Below, piece after piece: positions 1-11,146 of a DNA stretch of 64,000 bases (its first letter is position 1; each line of letters opens with the position of its first letter). The DNA comes from Cryobacterium sp. PAMC25264 (GTDB lineage: Bacteria > Actinomycetota > Actinomycetes > Actinomycetales > Microbacteriaceae): assembly GCF_019443325.1 (NCBI RefSeq), contig NZ_CP080383.1:1426001-1490000 (forward strand). Direction: 5' to 3'. Under the pieces are notes generated by a model. The model had not been told where the DNA came from. It made no database searches and was given only the letters and a program-made list of their open reading frames with translations. A program made the translations under genes and the position numbers.

Positions 1-1257
1 GGCTGCTCCTGGCCGCTGAGTCGGTCGGCGCCCTGATCGCGGCTGAGATGCAGTTTGCCGGGCTGCCGTGGCGCAGCGCCATCCACGACACCCTGCTGAC
101 CGCTGAACTGGGCCCCAGAGCGGCGACCGGCCAACGGCCGGCCCGCCTGGAGGGGCTCGCGGTCCGCATCCGCAACGAACTCGGCGACCAGACGGTCAAC
201 CCGGACTCGCCCCCCGAGCTGCTCCGCGCCCTCAACCGGGCCGGGGTGCAGGTCACGACGACCCGGGCCTGGGAGCTGGAGAAGCTGTCGCACCCGGTGA
301 TCGAACCGCTGCTGCGCTACAAGAAACTCGCCAGGCTGCAGAGCGCCAACGGGTGGTACTGGATGGAGACCTGGATCGTCGACGACAGGTTCCACCCCGA
401 GTACCTGCCGGGCGGTGTGGTGACCGGTCGGTGGGCCACCCGCGGCGGCGGAGCGCTGCAGCTGCCCCGGCAGATCCGGGGAGCCGTGGTGGCGGACCCC
501 GGGTGGCGTTTCGTCGTGGCCGACGCCGCCCAGTTGGAACCTCGCATCCTGGCTGCCCTGTCGGCGGACACGGCCATGGCCTCGGCCGGTCGAGGAACCG
601 ACCTCTACGCGGGCATCGTGGCCAGCGGTGTGGTGGAGACACGCGCCCACGCGAAGGTCGCCATGCTCGGCGCCATGTACGGCGCCACCTCGGGCGAGAG
701 CGGGCGCCTGCTGCCCCGCCTGGCCCGGGCGTACCCGCGGGCCCTCGCTCTCACGGAATCCGCGGCGCGGGCCGGGAGCGCGGCGACATCGTCAGCACCC
801 GGCTGGGGCGGTCCTCGCCCCGCCCCGGCCCGGACTGGCAGGACGAGCAGGCCAGGGGAGCGAGGACGGCGCCGGCTCGGCGGCCCAACGACGGGCACGC
901 AGCCAGGCCGGGGACTGGGGCCGGTTCACCCGCAACTTCATCGTCCAGGGCACCGCAGCGGAGTGGGCGTTGTGCTGGATGGCCGAGATTCGGAAGGGCC
1001 TGTGGGCGCTCTCCTCACCGGCGGCCCCGGAGTCCGGGGCGGCGCGCTCAGCGCCCGGCCCCTTCGCCTCCGTACCGCACCTGGTCTTCTTCCTGCACGA
1101 CGAGGTCATCGTGCACACCCCGGCGGCCCTGGCCGACGATGTCGCGCGCATCGTGGGCGAGGCTGCGGCGACGGCGGGGCGTCTGCTCTTCGGCGACTTC
1201 CCGGTCGATTTCCCCTTGACCTGTGTTGTGGTGGACAGCTATGCCGACGCGAAGTAG
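1..1257 (+). CDS. Family-A DNA polymerase (bifunctional 3'-5' exonuclease/DNA polymerase type), 5' end outside window, two frame breaks
   Basis: The frame is open from base 3, so the gene starts before the window and any exonuclease domain is not visible. The polymerase part is recognisable: motif A reads VVADAAQLEPR with the catalytic Asp, motif B (O-helix) reads RAHAKVAMLGAMYG with Arg, Lys and Tyr in place but Leu where Pol I has Phe, and motif C is FLHDEVIVH with the HDE triplet. The product resembles the short Pol I-like polymerases annotated in Microbacteriaceae, which lack the 5' nuclease. The frame slips twice by one missing base, near the GGG at 774-776 and near the CCC at 884-886. 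Adding one base at each rejoins the protein (AGERGDIVSTR and then RRARSQAGDWGRF). I treat both as sequence errors, although a decayed gene cannot be excluded. It ends 5 bases from the convergent PadR gene. Confidence 0.8.
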
Positions 1258-1262
1258 AGCGC

Positions 1263-1850
1263 TCAGCCGGGCGGTCGCGACGAACCGGCGGGTGCCGGCC
1301 GGCGTCCTCGCTTCGGGCGCAGGCCGCTGAGTTCACGGTGCAAGGGCGGGCCGTCGCCCTGCTCCCCGGCCAGGCCGGCGACCTCGGTGAGCCACGCCAG
1401 AGCCGCACTGCCTTGGGCGGCGTCCGCGGCGTCGGCCAGCTGGTCCTGACCGGAGTCCGGTTCCGTCGCCTGCGCCGCGAGCCGACACTGCCACGCCGAC
1501 CGGTAGCCGGCCACTACGACCGTGAGGTCGATGTGGGGGAGCGACGAGGCGATCATGACGCGCTCGAGCATGTCGTTCCACTCGTCGCCGGAGCTGCTGC
1601 GGGTGTCGTGCAGCCAGGCGACGGCCTCGGTGCGGCCCGTGTCGGTGAGCCCGTACAGGGGCAGGCCGTCCGCCGTCGTCCCGGCGGATTCGACGGCGCC
1701 TTGGGTCATCAGGCGCTCCAGGGTGGCGTAGATCTGGCCCACGTTCACGGAGCGACGTCCGCCGGTGCGACGGGCGAGTTCGCCGTGCAGCTGGAAGCCG
1801 TAGGCGGGGCCCATGGTCAGCACGGCCAGGAGCGAGTTGCGTACCGACAC
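1263..1850 (-). CDS. PadR family transcriptional regulator
   Basis: A 195-residue protein with the PadR winged helix at its N-terminus (SVRNSLLAVLTMGPAYGFQLHGEL, then a wing with VNVGQIYATLERL), followed by a C-terminal segment typical of the longer PadR-s1/s2 dimerisation arm. PadR proteins repress nearby genes and release DNA on binding a ligand or a stress signal; no ligand can be deduced here. I chose the GTG at 1850 because the family begins with (M)SVRN and a GGAGG ribosome site sits just upstream; an ATG further upstream would add a 28-residue tail that looks non-coding. It is divergent from the DUF3145 gene, and the AT-rich gap between them holds an operator-like near-palindrome, so self-repression is plausible. 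Confidence 0.85.
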   Translation of the reverse strand: MSVRNSLLAVLTMGPAYGFQLHGELARRTGGRRSVNVGQIYATLERLMTQGAVESAGTTADGLPLYGLTDTGRTEAVAWLHDTRSSSGDEWNDMLERVMIASSLPHIDLTVVVAGYRSAWQCRLAAQATEPDSGQDQLADAADAAQGSAALAWLTEVAGLAGEQGDGPPLHRELSGLRPKRGRRPAPAGSSRPPG

Positions 1851-1874
1851 CGTGCCTCCGAAATCCACTAAAGC

Positions 1875-1887
1875 TATACCGAATATA
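1875..1887. promoter_or_regulatory. Possible PadR operator in the divergent gap
   Basis: An imperfect dyad, TATAC-CGA-ATATA, lies 24 bases upstream of the PadR start in the only AT-rich stretch of the area. PadR operators are usually AT-rich dyads overlapping the regulator's own promoter. This is inferred from position and symmetry alone. Confidence 0.3.
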
Positions 1888-2057
1888 CATAACGCGTGGC
1901 CGCTTCGTTGTGATTTCCCGGTTTGGTGGGGCATAATTCAGCTAATAGCACCGCCCATAGCCCGCATCCGTCGGTCTGGTCCCGGTTCCACAGTTGTTGC
2001 AGTCGAGTTCGTTGGGGAAGACGCACCTCGAACAACAACCAGGGAACGGAGAACACG

Positions 2058-2579
2058 ATGACGGCACCCCATGCTCGTCAGTCACCGACTGCGCGGGGAG
2101 TTTTGTATGTGCATTCGGCACCGCGCGCCCTGTGCCCGCATGTGGAGTGGGCCGCCAGCCGAGCGCTCGACGAGGCGGTCAGTTTCGACTGGAGCGCGCA
2201 GCCCGTGCTTCCCGGCGCCCAACGTGCCGAGTTCTATTGGGAGGGGGCGCCGGGAAGCGGAGCGGCCATTGCCTCCGAGCTGCTGGGCTGGGAGCACCTG
2301 AGGTTCGAGGTGACCGAGGATCCCGGCCCGGGCCGCGACGGCGGCCGCTGGGTGCACACCCCGGCCCTGGGCATCCACTTCGCCCAGACCGACACGGCGG
2401 GCAACGTCGTGCTGCCCGAAAACCGGCTGCGGGCGGCTATGTCCACCGCGGGAACGGACCCGGCCGCGCTGCAGCACGAACTGCACCGGGTGCTCGGGCA
2501 GGCCTGGGACGACGAGTTGGAGGCGTTCCGGCACGCCGGTGACTTCTCGAGCGTGGTCTGGCTGCATCGCGCTGGCTGA
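2058..2579 (+). CDS. DUF3145 family protein
   Basis: A 173-residue protein matching the actinobacterial DUF3145 family from start to end: after a short variable tail comes RGVLYVHSAPRALCPHVEWA, then a conserved core with FDWSAQPV and LRFEVTEDP, ending in FSSVVWLHRAG. The family is widespread in Actinobacteria and its function is unknown. No membrane segment or signal peptide is seen, so it is probably cytoplasmic. The ATG at 2058 follows a GGAG-containing leader and gives the usual family length; the open frame upstream to 1923 is not family-like. It stands alone between the divergent PadR gene and the convergent fabF, with a terminator hairpin after its stop. In related genomes it also sits close to the fab genes. 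Confidence 0.85.
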   Translation: MTAPHARQSPTARGVLYVHSAPRALCPHVEWAASRALDEAVSFDWSAQPVLPGAQRAEFYWEGAPGSGAAIASELLGWEHLRFEVTEDPGPGRDGGRWVHTPALGIHFAQTDTAGNVVLPENRLRAAMSTAGTDPAALQHELHRVLGQAWDDELEAFRHAGDFSSVVWLHRAG

Positions 2580-2612
2580 GGCCGTGCGGGCCGACGCCGG
2601 GCGGCTACGACA

Positions 2613-2649
2613 GAAGCCGGCCACCCGACCGTGGTCGGGCGCCGGCTTC
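2613..2649. terminator. Hairpin between convergent DUF3145 and fabF
   Basis: A 9-bp perfect stem GAAGCCGGC/GCCGGCTTC with a further inner pairing CCGAC/GTCGG lies in the 87-base gap between two convergent stops. No strong T run follows on either side, so it may act as a bidirectional or Rho-assisted terminator. Confidence 0.55.
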
Positions 2650-2666
2650 AGCGACGTGCGGGCGGG

Positions 2667-3902
2667 TTAGACGGACCGGAAGGCGACGACGGCGTTGTGG
2701 CCGCCGAACCCGAACGAGTTGCTGATCGCCAGCAGGTCTCCGGCACCCAGTGCCCGGGGCGAGGTGACGACGTCCAGGGGAATGGCGGCATCCTGCTCGG
2801 TGAGGTTGATGGTCGGCGGAAGCATCCGTTCGGCCAGGGCCTTGACCGTGAACAGCGCCTCGATCGCGCCGGCGCCGCCGAGCAGGTGCCCGGTCGAGGC
2901 CTTGGTGGCCGACACGGGGATGCCCTCGAGCAGGTCGCCGAAGACGCGGCGCAGCGCGTTGTACTCGGCGATGTCGCCCACGGGCGTGCTCGTGGCGTGA
3001 GCGTTGATGTGCATCACGTCGGCCAGGTCGGCGCCGGCGTTCTGGATGGTCTGGATCATGGCGCGTGCCGCGGCGGAGCCCTCGGGGTCCGGCGCGGTGA
3101 TGTGGTACGCGTCACTCGTGATCGAGCCGCCGAGCAGCTCCGCGTAGATGTGTGCGCCGCGGGCCAGGGCGTGCTCCTCGGTCTCCACGACCAGCGCAGC
3201 GGCGCCCTCACCGAGCACGAAGCCGTCCCGGGTGACGTCGTACGGGCGGGAAGCCGTTGCCGGGTCGTCGTTGCGCTTGGACAGCGCCTGCATGGCGGCA
3301 AAGGACGCGATGGGCAGCGGGTGGATGGCCGCCTCCGAACCGCCGGCTATGACGACGTCCGCGAGTCCGGCCTGCAGGCGGTTGTAGGCATTCACGAGGG
3401 ACTCGGTGCTCGAGGCGCAGGCGGACACCACGGTGGTGATGCCGGCGCGCGCGTGCAGGTCCATGCCGATGGCCGCTCCGGGGCCATTGGGCATGAGCAT
3501 GGGAACCGTCATCGGCAGGACGCGGCGCGGGCCACGTTCGCGGAGGGTGTCCCAGGCGTCCAGCAGGGTCCAGACCCCGCCGATGCCGGTGGCCCAGTCC
3601 ACGGCGAGCCGCTCGGGCTCTACGGCGGGCATGCCGGCATCGGCCCAGGCCTCACGGCCGGCGATGAGGGCGAACTGGCTGGACGGGTCGAGGCGCTTGG
3701 TCTCGTGGCGTGCGAGGACGTCGATGGGCTTGACCCGGGCCTGGGCGGCGAAGGTGATGGGGAGCGCCGTGCGCTCGACCCACTCATAGTCGAGGGTGGA
3801 TGCGCCGGACTCGCCGGCGAGGAGGGCGTTCCAGGTATCTGTGGCGGTCCCGCCGAGGGGGGAGGTGGCACCGAGACCGGTGACAACGATTTTTTTGGTC
3901 AT
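2667..3902 (-). CDS. fabF: Beta-ketoacyl-ACP synthase II
   Basis: A 411-residue condensing enzyme that elongates acyl-ACP with malonyl-ACP in type II fatty-acid synthesis. The catalytic triad is present: Cys162 in VVSACASS, His302 in HINAHATSTP and His339 in KASTGHLLGG. The glycine-rich ends GLGATSPLG and NSFGFGGHN are typical. The start ATG at 3902 gives MTKKIVVTG, the standard N-terminus. It is the last gene of the run fabD-fabH-acpP-fabF, but a good intrinsic terminator precedes it (3985-4017), so it may be transcribed at a lower level than acpP or partly from its own promoter. Length and motifs are normal and nothing is broken. Confidence 0.96.
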   Translation of the reverse strand: MTKKIVVTGLGATSPLGGTATDTWNALLAGESGASTLDYEWVERTALPITFAAQARVKPIDVLARHETKRLDPSSQFALIAGREAWADAGMPAVEPERLAVDWATGIGGVWTLLDAWDTLRERGPRRVLPMTVPMLMPNGPGAAIGMDLHARAGITTVVSACASSTESLVNAYNRLQAGLADVVIAGGSEAAIHPLPIASFAAMQALSKRNDDPATASRPYDVTRDGFVLGEGAAALVVETEEHALARGAHIYAELLGGSITSDAYHITAPDPEGSAAARAMIQTIQNAGADLADVMHINAHATSTPVGDIAEYNALRRVFGDLLEGIPVSATKASTGHLLGGAGAIEALFTVKALAERMLPPTINLTEQDAAIPLDVVTSPRALGAGDLLAISNSFGFGGHNAVVAFRSV

Positions 3903-3984
3903 AACAACGACTCTCCGTCAAAACGAGCGCGAGTGAGAACGTACGCGAAACGAGGCAACGACCCCGGATGGAGCGTCCCTGGAA

Positions 3985-4017
3985 AACGGGCCGGCCGGCA
4001 GCTGCCAGCCGGCCCGT
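3985..4017 (-). terminator. Intrinsic terminator or attenuator between acpP and fabF
   Basis: On the minus strand an 11-bp perfect stem, AACGGGCCGGC with GCCGGCCCGTT, is followed directly by TTTTCC. The inner loop holds a second dyad, GGCAGCTGCC. It begins 12 bases after the acpP stop and lies before fabF of the same orientation, so it could let most transcripts end after acpP while some read into fabF. Confidence 0.75.
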
Positions 4018-4029
4018 TCGGGCGTGGAC

Positions 4030-4278
4030 CTAGTCCTGGGCCTTGACGATGAACTCGACGGCGTCGCCGACGGTCTTGAGGTTCTTGACCTCTTCGTCGG
4101 GGATTTTGACGTCGAACTTTTCTTCAGCGTTGACGACGATGGTCATCATCGAGATGGAATCGATGTCCAGGTCGTCGGTGAACGACTTGTCCAGCTCAAC
4201 CGTGTCGGTTGCGATGCCCGTCTCGTCGTTGATGAGCTCGGCCAGGCCGGCAAGAACTTCTTCGGTGGACAATGCCAT
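4030..4278 (-). CDS. acpP: Acyl carrier protein
   Basis: An 82-residue acidic protein that carries growing acyl chains on a 4'-phosphopantetheine arm. The attachment residue is Ser41 in LDIDSISMM, with the usual downstream helix containing KIPDEEVKNLKTVGDAVEFI. ATG at 4278 follows a GGAG ribosome site and gives MALSTEEVLAGL. It lies 62 bases downstream of fabH and upstream of fabF in the fatty-acid operon. A strong hairpin follows its stop, fitting the known need for a high level of ACP relative to the synthases. A much longer open frame extends upstream through fabH but is only a GC-rich shadow. Confidence 0.96.
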   Translation of the reverse strand: MALSTEEVLAGLAELINDETGIATDTVELDKSFTDDLDIDSISMMTIVVNAEEKFDVKIPDEEVKNLKTVGDAVEFIVKAQD

Positions 4279-4340
4279 GGTGTTTTCTCCTTGAGGGTGT
4301 CTCGTTTGACCGAGATTCAGTTTAGATGGACAGAGGACAG

Positions 4341-5342
4341 CTACGGCAGCACAACCACCTGCGCGCCGTAAACCAGGCCGGCTCCGAAGCCGATCTGGAG
4401 GGCAAGACCACCACTGAGCTCGGGGTGTTCCTCGAGCAGGCGGTGGGTGGCAAGGGGGATCGACGCGGCGGAGGTGTTCCCCGTCGTGGCGATGTCGCGG
4501 GCGATCACGACGGACTCCGGCAGCTTGAGCTGCTTGGCGAACTCGTCGACGATTCGCATGTTGGCCTGATGCGGGATGAAGGCGGCCAGCTGGTCGGCCG
4601 TGATACCGGCGGCTTCGAGGGTCTGCTTGGCGATCTTGGCCATATCCCAGACGGCCCAGCGGAAAACGGTCTGGCCTTCCTGGCGGAGCGTTGGCCACTC
4701 CTTCTCGCCACGGCGGTACTCCTGCAGCGTGGCATTCATGCCCACGGCGTCTGCGCGCCCGTCCGAACCCCAGACCGAGGCGGAGATGCCCGGGTAGTCG
4801 CTCGGGCCGATGACCACCGCGCCGGCGCCGTCGCCGAGAAGGAAGGAGATGCTGCGGTCGGTGCCGTCGACCATGTCGGAGAGCTTCTCGGCGCCGATGA
4901 CCAGCGCGTAGTGCGCGGCGCCGGACCGGATCAGGGCATCGGCCTGGGCGACGCCGTAGGCGTAGCCGGCACAGGCGGCGTTGAGGTCGAAGGCGGCGGC
5001 CGGGACGGCGCCGATGCGGTCGGCGACCACGGCAGCCATCGACGGGGTCTGACGACCGTTGCTGATGGTGGCGATGATGATCGCATCGATCTGGTCGGCA
5101 CGGATGCCACTCTTCTCGATGGCCTCCAGGGCCGCCGTCGTGGCCAGATCGACCGCGAGCACGTCCTGGCTGGCGCGAGTGCGGGTGATGATTCCGGTGC
5201 GCTGCTGGATCCACTCGTCGGAGGAGTCGATCGGGCCGACCAGGTCGTCGTTGGGGACGACAAGGTCGCCGCGGGCGGCGCCCACAGAGAGGATGCGGGT
5301 GTACTGGGCGCCCTGCGACTGCAGGAGTTGTGGCTGGGTCAT
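4341..5342 (-). CDS. fabH: Beta-ketoacyl-ACP synthase III
   Basis: A 333-residue enzyme that starts fatty-acid synthesis by condensing a short acyl-CoA with malonyl-ACP. Catalytic residues are visible: Cys124 in DLNAACAGYAYG, His258 in IPHQANMRI and Asn289 in ATTGNTSAAS. In Actinobacteria FabH usually prefers branched acyl-CoA primers, giving iso- and anteiso-fatty acids; that preference is inferred, not seen. The ATG at 5342 is preceded by a purine-rich site (GGAAGAG) and lies 29 bases after the fabD stop, so the two are co-transcribed. It produces acetoacyl-type ACP for the cycle completed by FabF on the same operon. Confidence 0.96.
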   Translation of the reverse strand: MTQPQLLQSQGAQYTRILSVGAARGDLVVPNDDLVGPIDSSDEWIQQRTGIITRTRASQDVLAVDLATTAALEAIEKSGIRADQIDAIIIATISNGRQTPSMAAVVADRIGAVPAAAFDLNAACAGYAYGVAQADALIRSGAAHYALVIGAEKLSDMVDGTDRSISFLLGDGAGAVVIGPSDYPGISASVWGSDGRADAVGMNATLQEYRRGEKEWPTLRQEGQTVFRWAVWDMAKIAKQTLEAAGITADQLAAFIPHQANMRIVDEFAKQLKLPESVVIARDIATTGNTSAASIPLATHRLLEEHPELSGGLALQIGFGAGLVYGAQVVVLP

Positions 5343-5371
5343 TCGTCTCTTCCGGTGGCGACTGGGCTGAT

Positions 5372-6292
5372 TCAGGCCTGGTGGTCGATCAGTTCGTATG
5401 CGGCAGGCAGATCGTCCGGGGTCTTGATGGCCACGCTCGGGATGCCCCGCAGGGCGCGTTTGGCCAGTCCGACGAGGGCGCCGGCGGGGGCGACCTCGAT
5501 GATTCCGGTGACGCCGGCGTCGGTGAAGGCCTGCATGCACAGGTCCCACCGTACCGGCGACGAGACCTGGCCGACGAGAAGTTCGACGAAACGCGCGCCG
5601 TTGGCGACCGACGTGCCGTCCCGGTTGGTCCAGAGCGGAAGGGTCGGATCCTGCGGGGAGAGGGTGCGCGACACCGCGTCCAGGTGCTGCACGGCGGGGA
5701 GCATATGGCGGGTGTGGAACGCGCCGGCGACCTGCAGGGGAATGACCCTGGCCTTGGCCGGGGGCTCGGCGGCGAGGGCCGCGAGAGCGTCGAGGGCACC
5801 AGCGACGACGATTTGGCCGCCCCCGTTGAAGTTGGCCGGCTCGAGGTCAAGCTCGGCGAGGCGGGCGAGCAGCTCGGCCTCGTCACCGCCGAGGACCGCG
5901 CTCATGCCGGTCGGCGTGAGGGCGGCGGCGGCCTTCATGGCCCGGCCACGCTCTCCGACGAAGGTGAGCGCGTCGGTACTGCCGAGCACTCCGGCTCCGA
6001 CTGCGGCGGTGATCTCTCCGACCGAGTGGCCCGCGATGCCGCCGATGCCCTCCCGGCGGCCGTCGGCGAAGAGGGCGTCGAGGGCCAGCAGGCCGGCCGC
6101 CACGATCAGGGGCTGGGCGATCGCCGTGTCGCGAATAGTGTCCGCGTCGCTGACGGTGCCCGCGGCGACGAGGTCGGTGCCGGACGGGGCGGACATGGCC
6201 GCCAGACGGTCGGCGAAGTCAGGGTTCTGCAACCACGGCTCGAGGAACCCGGGCGTTTGTGAGCCCTGACCGGGGCAGACGACAACAATCAT
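5372..6292 (-). CDS. fabD: Malonyl-CoA:ACP transacylase
   Basis: A 306-residue acyltransferase that loads malonyl units from CoA onto ACP. The N-terminal PGQGSQTPGFL and the nucleophile elbow GHSVGE with Ser90 are present, as is the partner His193 in GAFHTRHM. ATG at 6292 gives MIVVVCPGQGSQ, the usual start. It is the first gene after the FasR-type regulator, and the 99-base gap between them holds a perfect 8+8 inverted repeat and an AT-rich promoter-like stretch, so the fab genes may have their own regulated promoter here. It is followed after 29 bases by fabH. Confidence 0.95.
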   Translation of the reverse strand: MIVVVCPGQGSQTPGFLEPWLQNPDFADRLAAMSAPSGTDLVAAGTVSDADTIRDTAIAQPLIVAAGLLALDALFADGRREGIGGIAGHSVGEITAAVGAGVLGSTDALTFVGERGRAMKAAAALTPTGMSAVLGGDEAELLARLAELDLEPANFNGGGQIVVAGALDALAALAAEPPAKARVIPLQVAGAFHTRHMLPAVQHLDAVSRTLSPQDPTLPLWTNRDGTSVANGARFVELLVGQVSSPVRWDLCMQAFTDAGVTGIIEVAPAGALVGLAKRALRGIPSVAIKTPDDLPAAYELIDHQA

Positions 6293-6353
6293 TTCCTAAG
6301 TCTCCCAACTCGGAACAGACGGGGGGTGTGGATAATCTACCGAGTATCCGCCA

Positions 6354-6379
6354 GACGTTTGTCCGGAAACGCAAACGTC
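6354..6379. promoter_or_regulatory. Perfect inverted repeat upstream of fabD, probable operator
   Basis: GACGTTTG-N10-CAAACGTC is perfect over both 8-base arms and lies 61 to 87 bases upstream of the fabD start. A TAGATT sequence on the minus strand, closer to fabD (about 6337-6342), could be the -10 box, which would put the repeat over the -35 region. No T run follows, so a terminator for fasR is less likely. A natural candidate for the binding protein is the FasR-like regulator encoded next door. Confidence 0.55.
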
Positions 6380-6391
6380 GGCTCTGTCGCC

Positions 6392-7593
6392 TCAGCGTCG
6401 CCGGGTCGATCCGTCGTGGTCGCTGATCGACCCGATGATGAGGGCTGCCTGCAGGATCAGGGCTTCCCTGGCTCCCGTGGCGTCGTAGCCGATGACTTCG
6501 GAGACCCGTTTGAGCCGGTAGCGCACGGTGTTGGGATGCACGAACAGTTCCCGCGCCGTGGCCTCGAGCGACCGTCCGTTGTCGAGGTAGCACCACAGGG
6601 TGGTGAGCAGTTCGGTGGAGTGCGCCTGCAGTGGGCGGTAGATGCGATGGATGAGGGTCGCCCGGGCCAGCGGGTCGCCGGCCAGGGCGCGTTCGGGAAG
6701 CAGATCGTCGGCCTGCACGGGCCGGGGTGCGTTCCGCCAGGACCGAGCGACGGCGAAACCGGCCAGGGCGGCCTTGGCGCTCTTGGAGGCGTCGACGAGG
6801 TTGGGCACCTCGTGACCGAGCACCAGATGTCCGGGCCCGAAGCTGGGCTCGAGTTGCAGGGCGATGTCCAGGAAGCTCAGGGGCGGTGGGCCGGTCGCGT
6901 CGTCCGAGTCCTGCACGGTGGGGTGGGCCCGGCCGATGACCAGGACCAGCCGGTTGCCCTGCACCCCGATGAGCACGTCGGCGGTCATGTGCCGGGCTGA
7001 CCGGCGCAACTGGTCGACGTCGAGCATCTTGGGGGTGGTGCCGACGAGCACGCAGACCTCGCCGTGACCGTGCCAGCCAGGGCCGCGATGCGGCTGGGCA
7101 GCTCGTCGTCGTACTCGCCGGACAGGATCGAGTCCACCACGAGGGCCTCGAGCCTGGCGTCCCAGAGACCGCGCGCCTCGGCGGCGCGGGCGTAGACATC
7201 CGCCGCGCCGAAGGCGATCTCGCGGGAGTACAGCAGGATCGCCTCGCGCAGCGTTTCGGAGCCGTCCTTAACACGCTCCTCGACGACCTCGACGGTGACC
7301 CGGATCAGCTGCAGGGTCTGCTGCAGGCTCACCGAGCGAAGCAGCTCCCGGGGGGCTGCACCGAAGACGTCCGCGGCGATCCACGGGGTGGACCGGGGAT
7401 CGTCGTACCAGGAGATGAAGGAGGTGATGCCGGCCTGGGCCACCAGGCCGACGGCGGACCGCCGCCCTGGTGGCATATCGCCATACCAGGGCAGCGTGTC
7501 CTCGAGTCGTTTCAACGTCGCCGTGGACAACTCACCTGAAATCGTGCGCAACCAGGTGAGGGTCTGTTCCTTTGTCTTCGGCGCCGGTGCCAC
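6392..7593 (-). CDS. fasR: FasR-type fatty-acid synthesis regulator (PucR/CdaR-like helix-turn-helix), one frame break
   Basis: About 400 residues if repaired. The N-terminal part reads MAPAPKTKEQTLTWLRTISG and continues to LPSRIAALAG; the C-terminal part starts about HGHGEVCVLVGTTPK and ends with the PucR-type helix-turn-helix LEATARELFVHPNTVRYRLKRV. In Streptomyces the regulator beside fabD, FasR, has this architecture and activates the fab operon. The gene lies 7 bases after aceE and directly before fabD, the conserved actinobacterial position. The frame slips by one missing base near 7076; restoring one G/C there joins the halves as ALAWHGHGEV or similar. The GTG at 7593 is the first start after aceE. 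The break is most likely a sequence error, since both halves are well conserved. Confidence 0.82.
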
Positions 7594-7600
7594 GGGTCAG

Positions 7601-10327
<2,727 letters not shown>

Positions 10328-10533
10328 ACTCGACCTCTTTCTGTAGGGCAGATCGTGTGGGGGAAGGATCATGCCTGGTTAGGCGTGCCGGACACAGCCC
10401 GGCCGGGTCACGACCGAAAGGCACCACGTCAGCCTAGTGATTCTTGCTGGGAAGCGTGCACGGGACGGGGCGTGTTCGCCGGTGGCACGTCCGCCGCCTT
10501 CGAACAGGGGACACCCCGGGCGGATCGTCCGGG

Positions 10534-10562
10534 TTGGAACGCCCGGGTTCGGCGGCTAGGCT
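10534..10562 (+). promoter_or_regulatory. Candidate housekeeping promoter for the peroxiredoxin gene, overlapped by an inverted repeat
   Basis: TTGGAA (10534-10539), a 17-base spacer and TAGGCT (10557-10562) fit an actinobacterial SigA promoter, predicting a leader of about 45 bases. A 7-bp inverted repeat CCCGGGC...GCCCGGG (10515-10521 and 10541-10547) flanks and overlaps the -35 box and could be an operator. The rest of the 286-base gap to aceE shows nothing clear. Confidence 0.4.
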
Positions 10563-10613
10563 GTCCCCCCGTATTCAGCCATCGTTCCCCGGTGGCCGGG
10601 AAGGACACGCACC

Positions 10614-11099
10614 ATGGCACTGGAGAACGACACCCAGGCTCCGGATTTCGAACTCGTCAGTCAATTCGGCGAGACCATTCAACTCAGCCGCTACCGGGGC
10701 GAGAAGTCGGTCGCCCTGGTCTTCTTCCCCCTCGCGTTCTCCGGAATCTGCAGCGGTGAGCTGTGCGAGCTGCGGGACAACCTGGGTCTCTTCGCCGACA
10801 ACAACGTCGAACTCATCGGTATCTCGGTCGACTCGCGGCACACCCTGCGGGCGTGGGGGGAACAGCAGGGCTACGGTTTCACGCTGCTCGCCGACTTCTG
10901 GCCGCACGGCTCTGTCGCGAAGGAGTACGGGGTGTTCCTCGAGGAGAAGGGCTTTGCCAATCGGGCGACGTTCCTCATCGACACGAACGGCATCATCCGG
11001 GCGAGCTTCATCACCGCGCCAGGGCAGGCCCGTTCGCTCGAGGCCTACCGTGCGGCCCTGGACGAACTGCATCCGGCGCCGTCGTTTTCCGGCAGCTGA
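10614..11099 (+). CDS. AhpE-type peroxiredoxin
   Basis: A 161-residue thioredoxin-fold peroxidase that reduces hydroperoxides and peroxynitrite in the cytoplasm. The active site PLAFSGICSGELCELRD carries the peroxidatic Cys46 and is close to the Mycobacterium AhpE motif. A second cysteine, Cys51, sits five residues on, where the 1-Cys AhpE has Asp; it might act as a resolving residue or a reductant contact, but this is inferred. The ATG at 10614 is preceded by GGGAAGGA. It is monocistronic, divergent from aceE and followed by a tRNA gene. Family length and motifs are normal. It may be annotated elsewhere as bcp-like. Confidence 0.9.
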   Translation: MALENDTQAPDFELVSQFGETIQLSRYRGEKSVALVFFPLAFSGICSGELCELRDNLGLFADNNVELIGISVDSRHTLRAWGEQQGYGFTLLADFWPHGSVAKEYGVFLEEKGFANRATFLIDTNGIIRASFITAPGQARSLEAYRAALDELHPAPSFSGS

Positions 11100-11146
11100 C
11101 GTTGTGTCGTAGGCTTGTCCCATCCTGACCCGGTTCGTTCCGGTCG

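Noticed and set aside
4279..5214. N-terminal extension of acpP by more than 300 codons
   Set aside because: The extension is out of frame with, and overlaps, fabH on the same strand; acpP has its own ribosome site at 4278.
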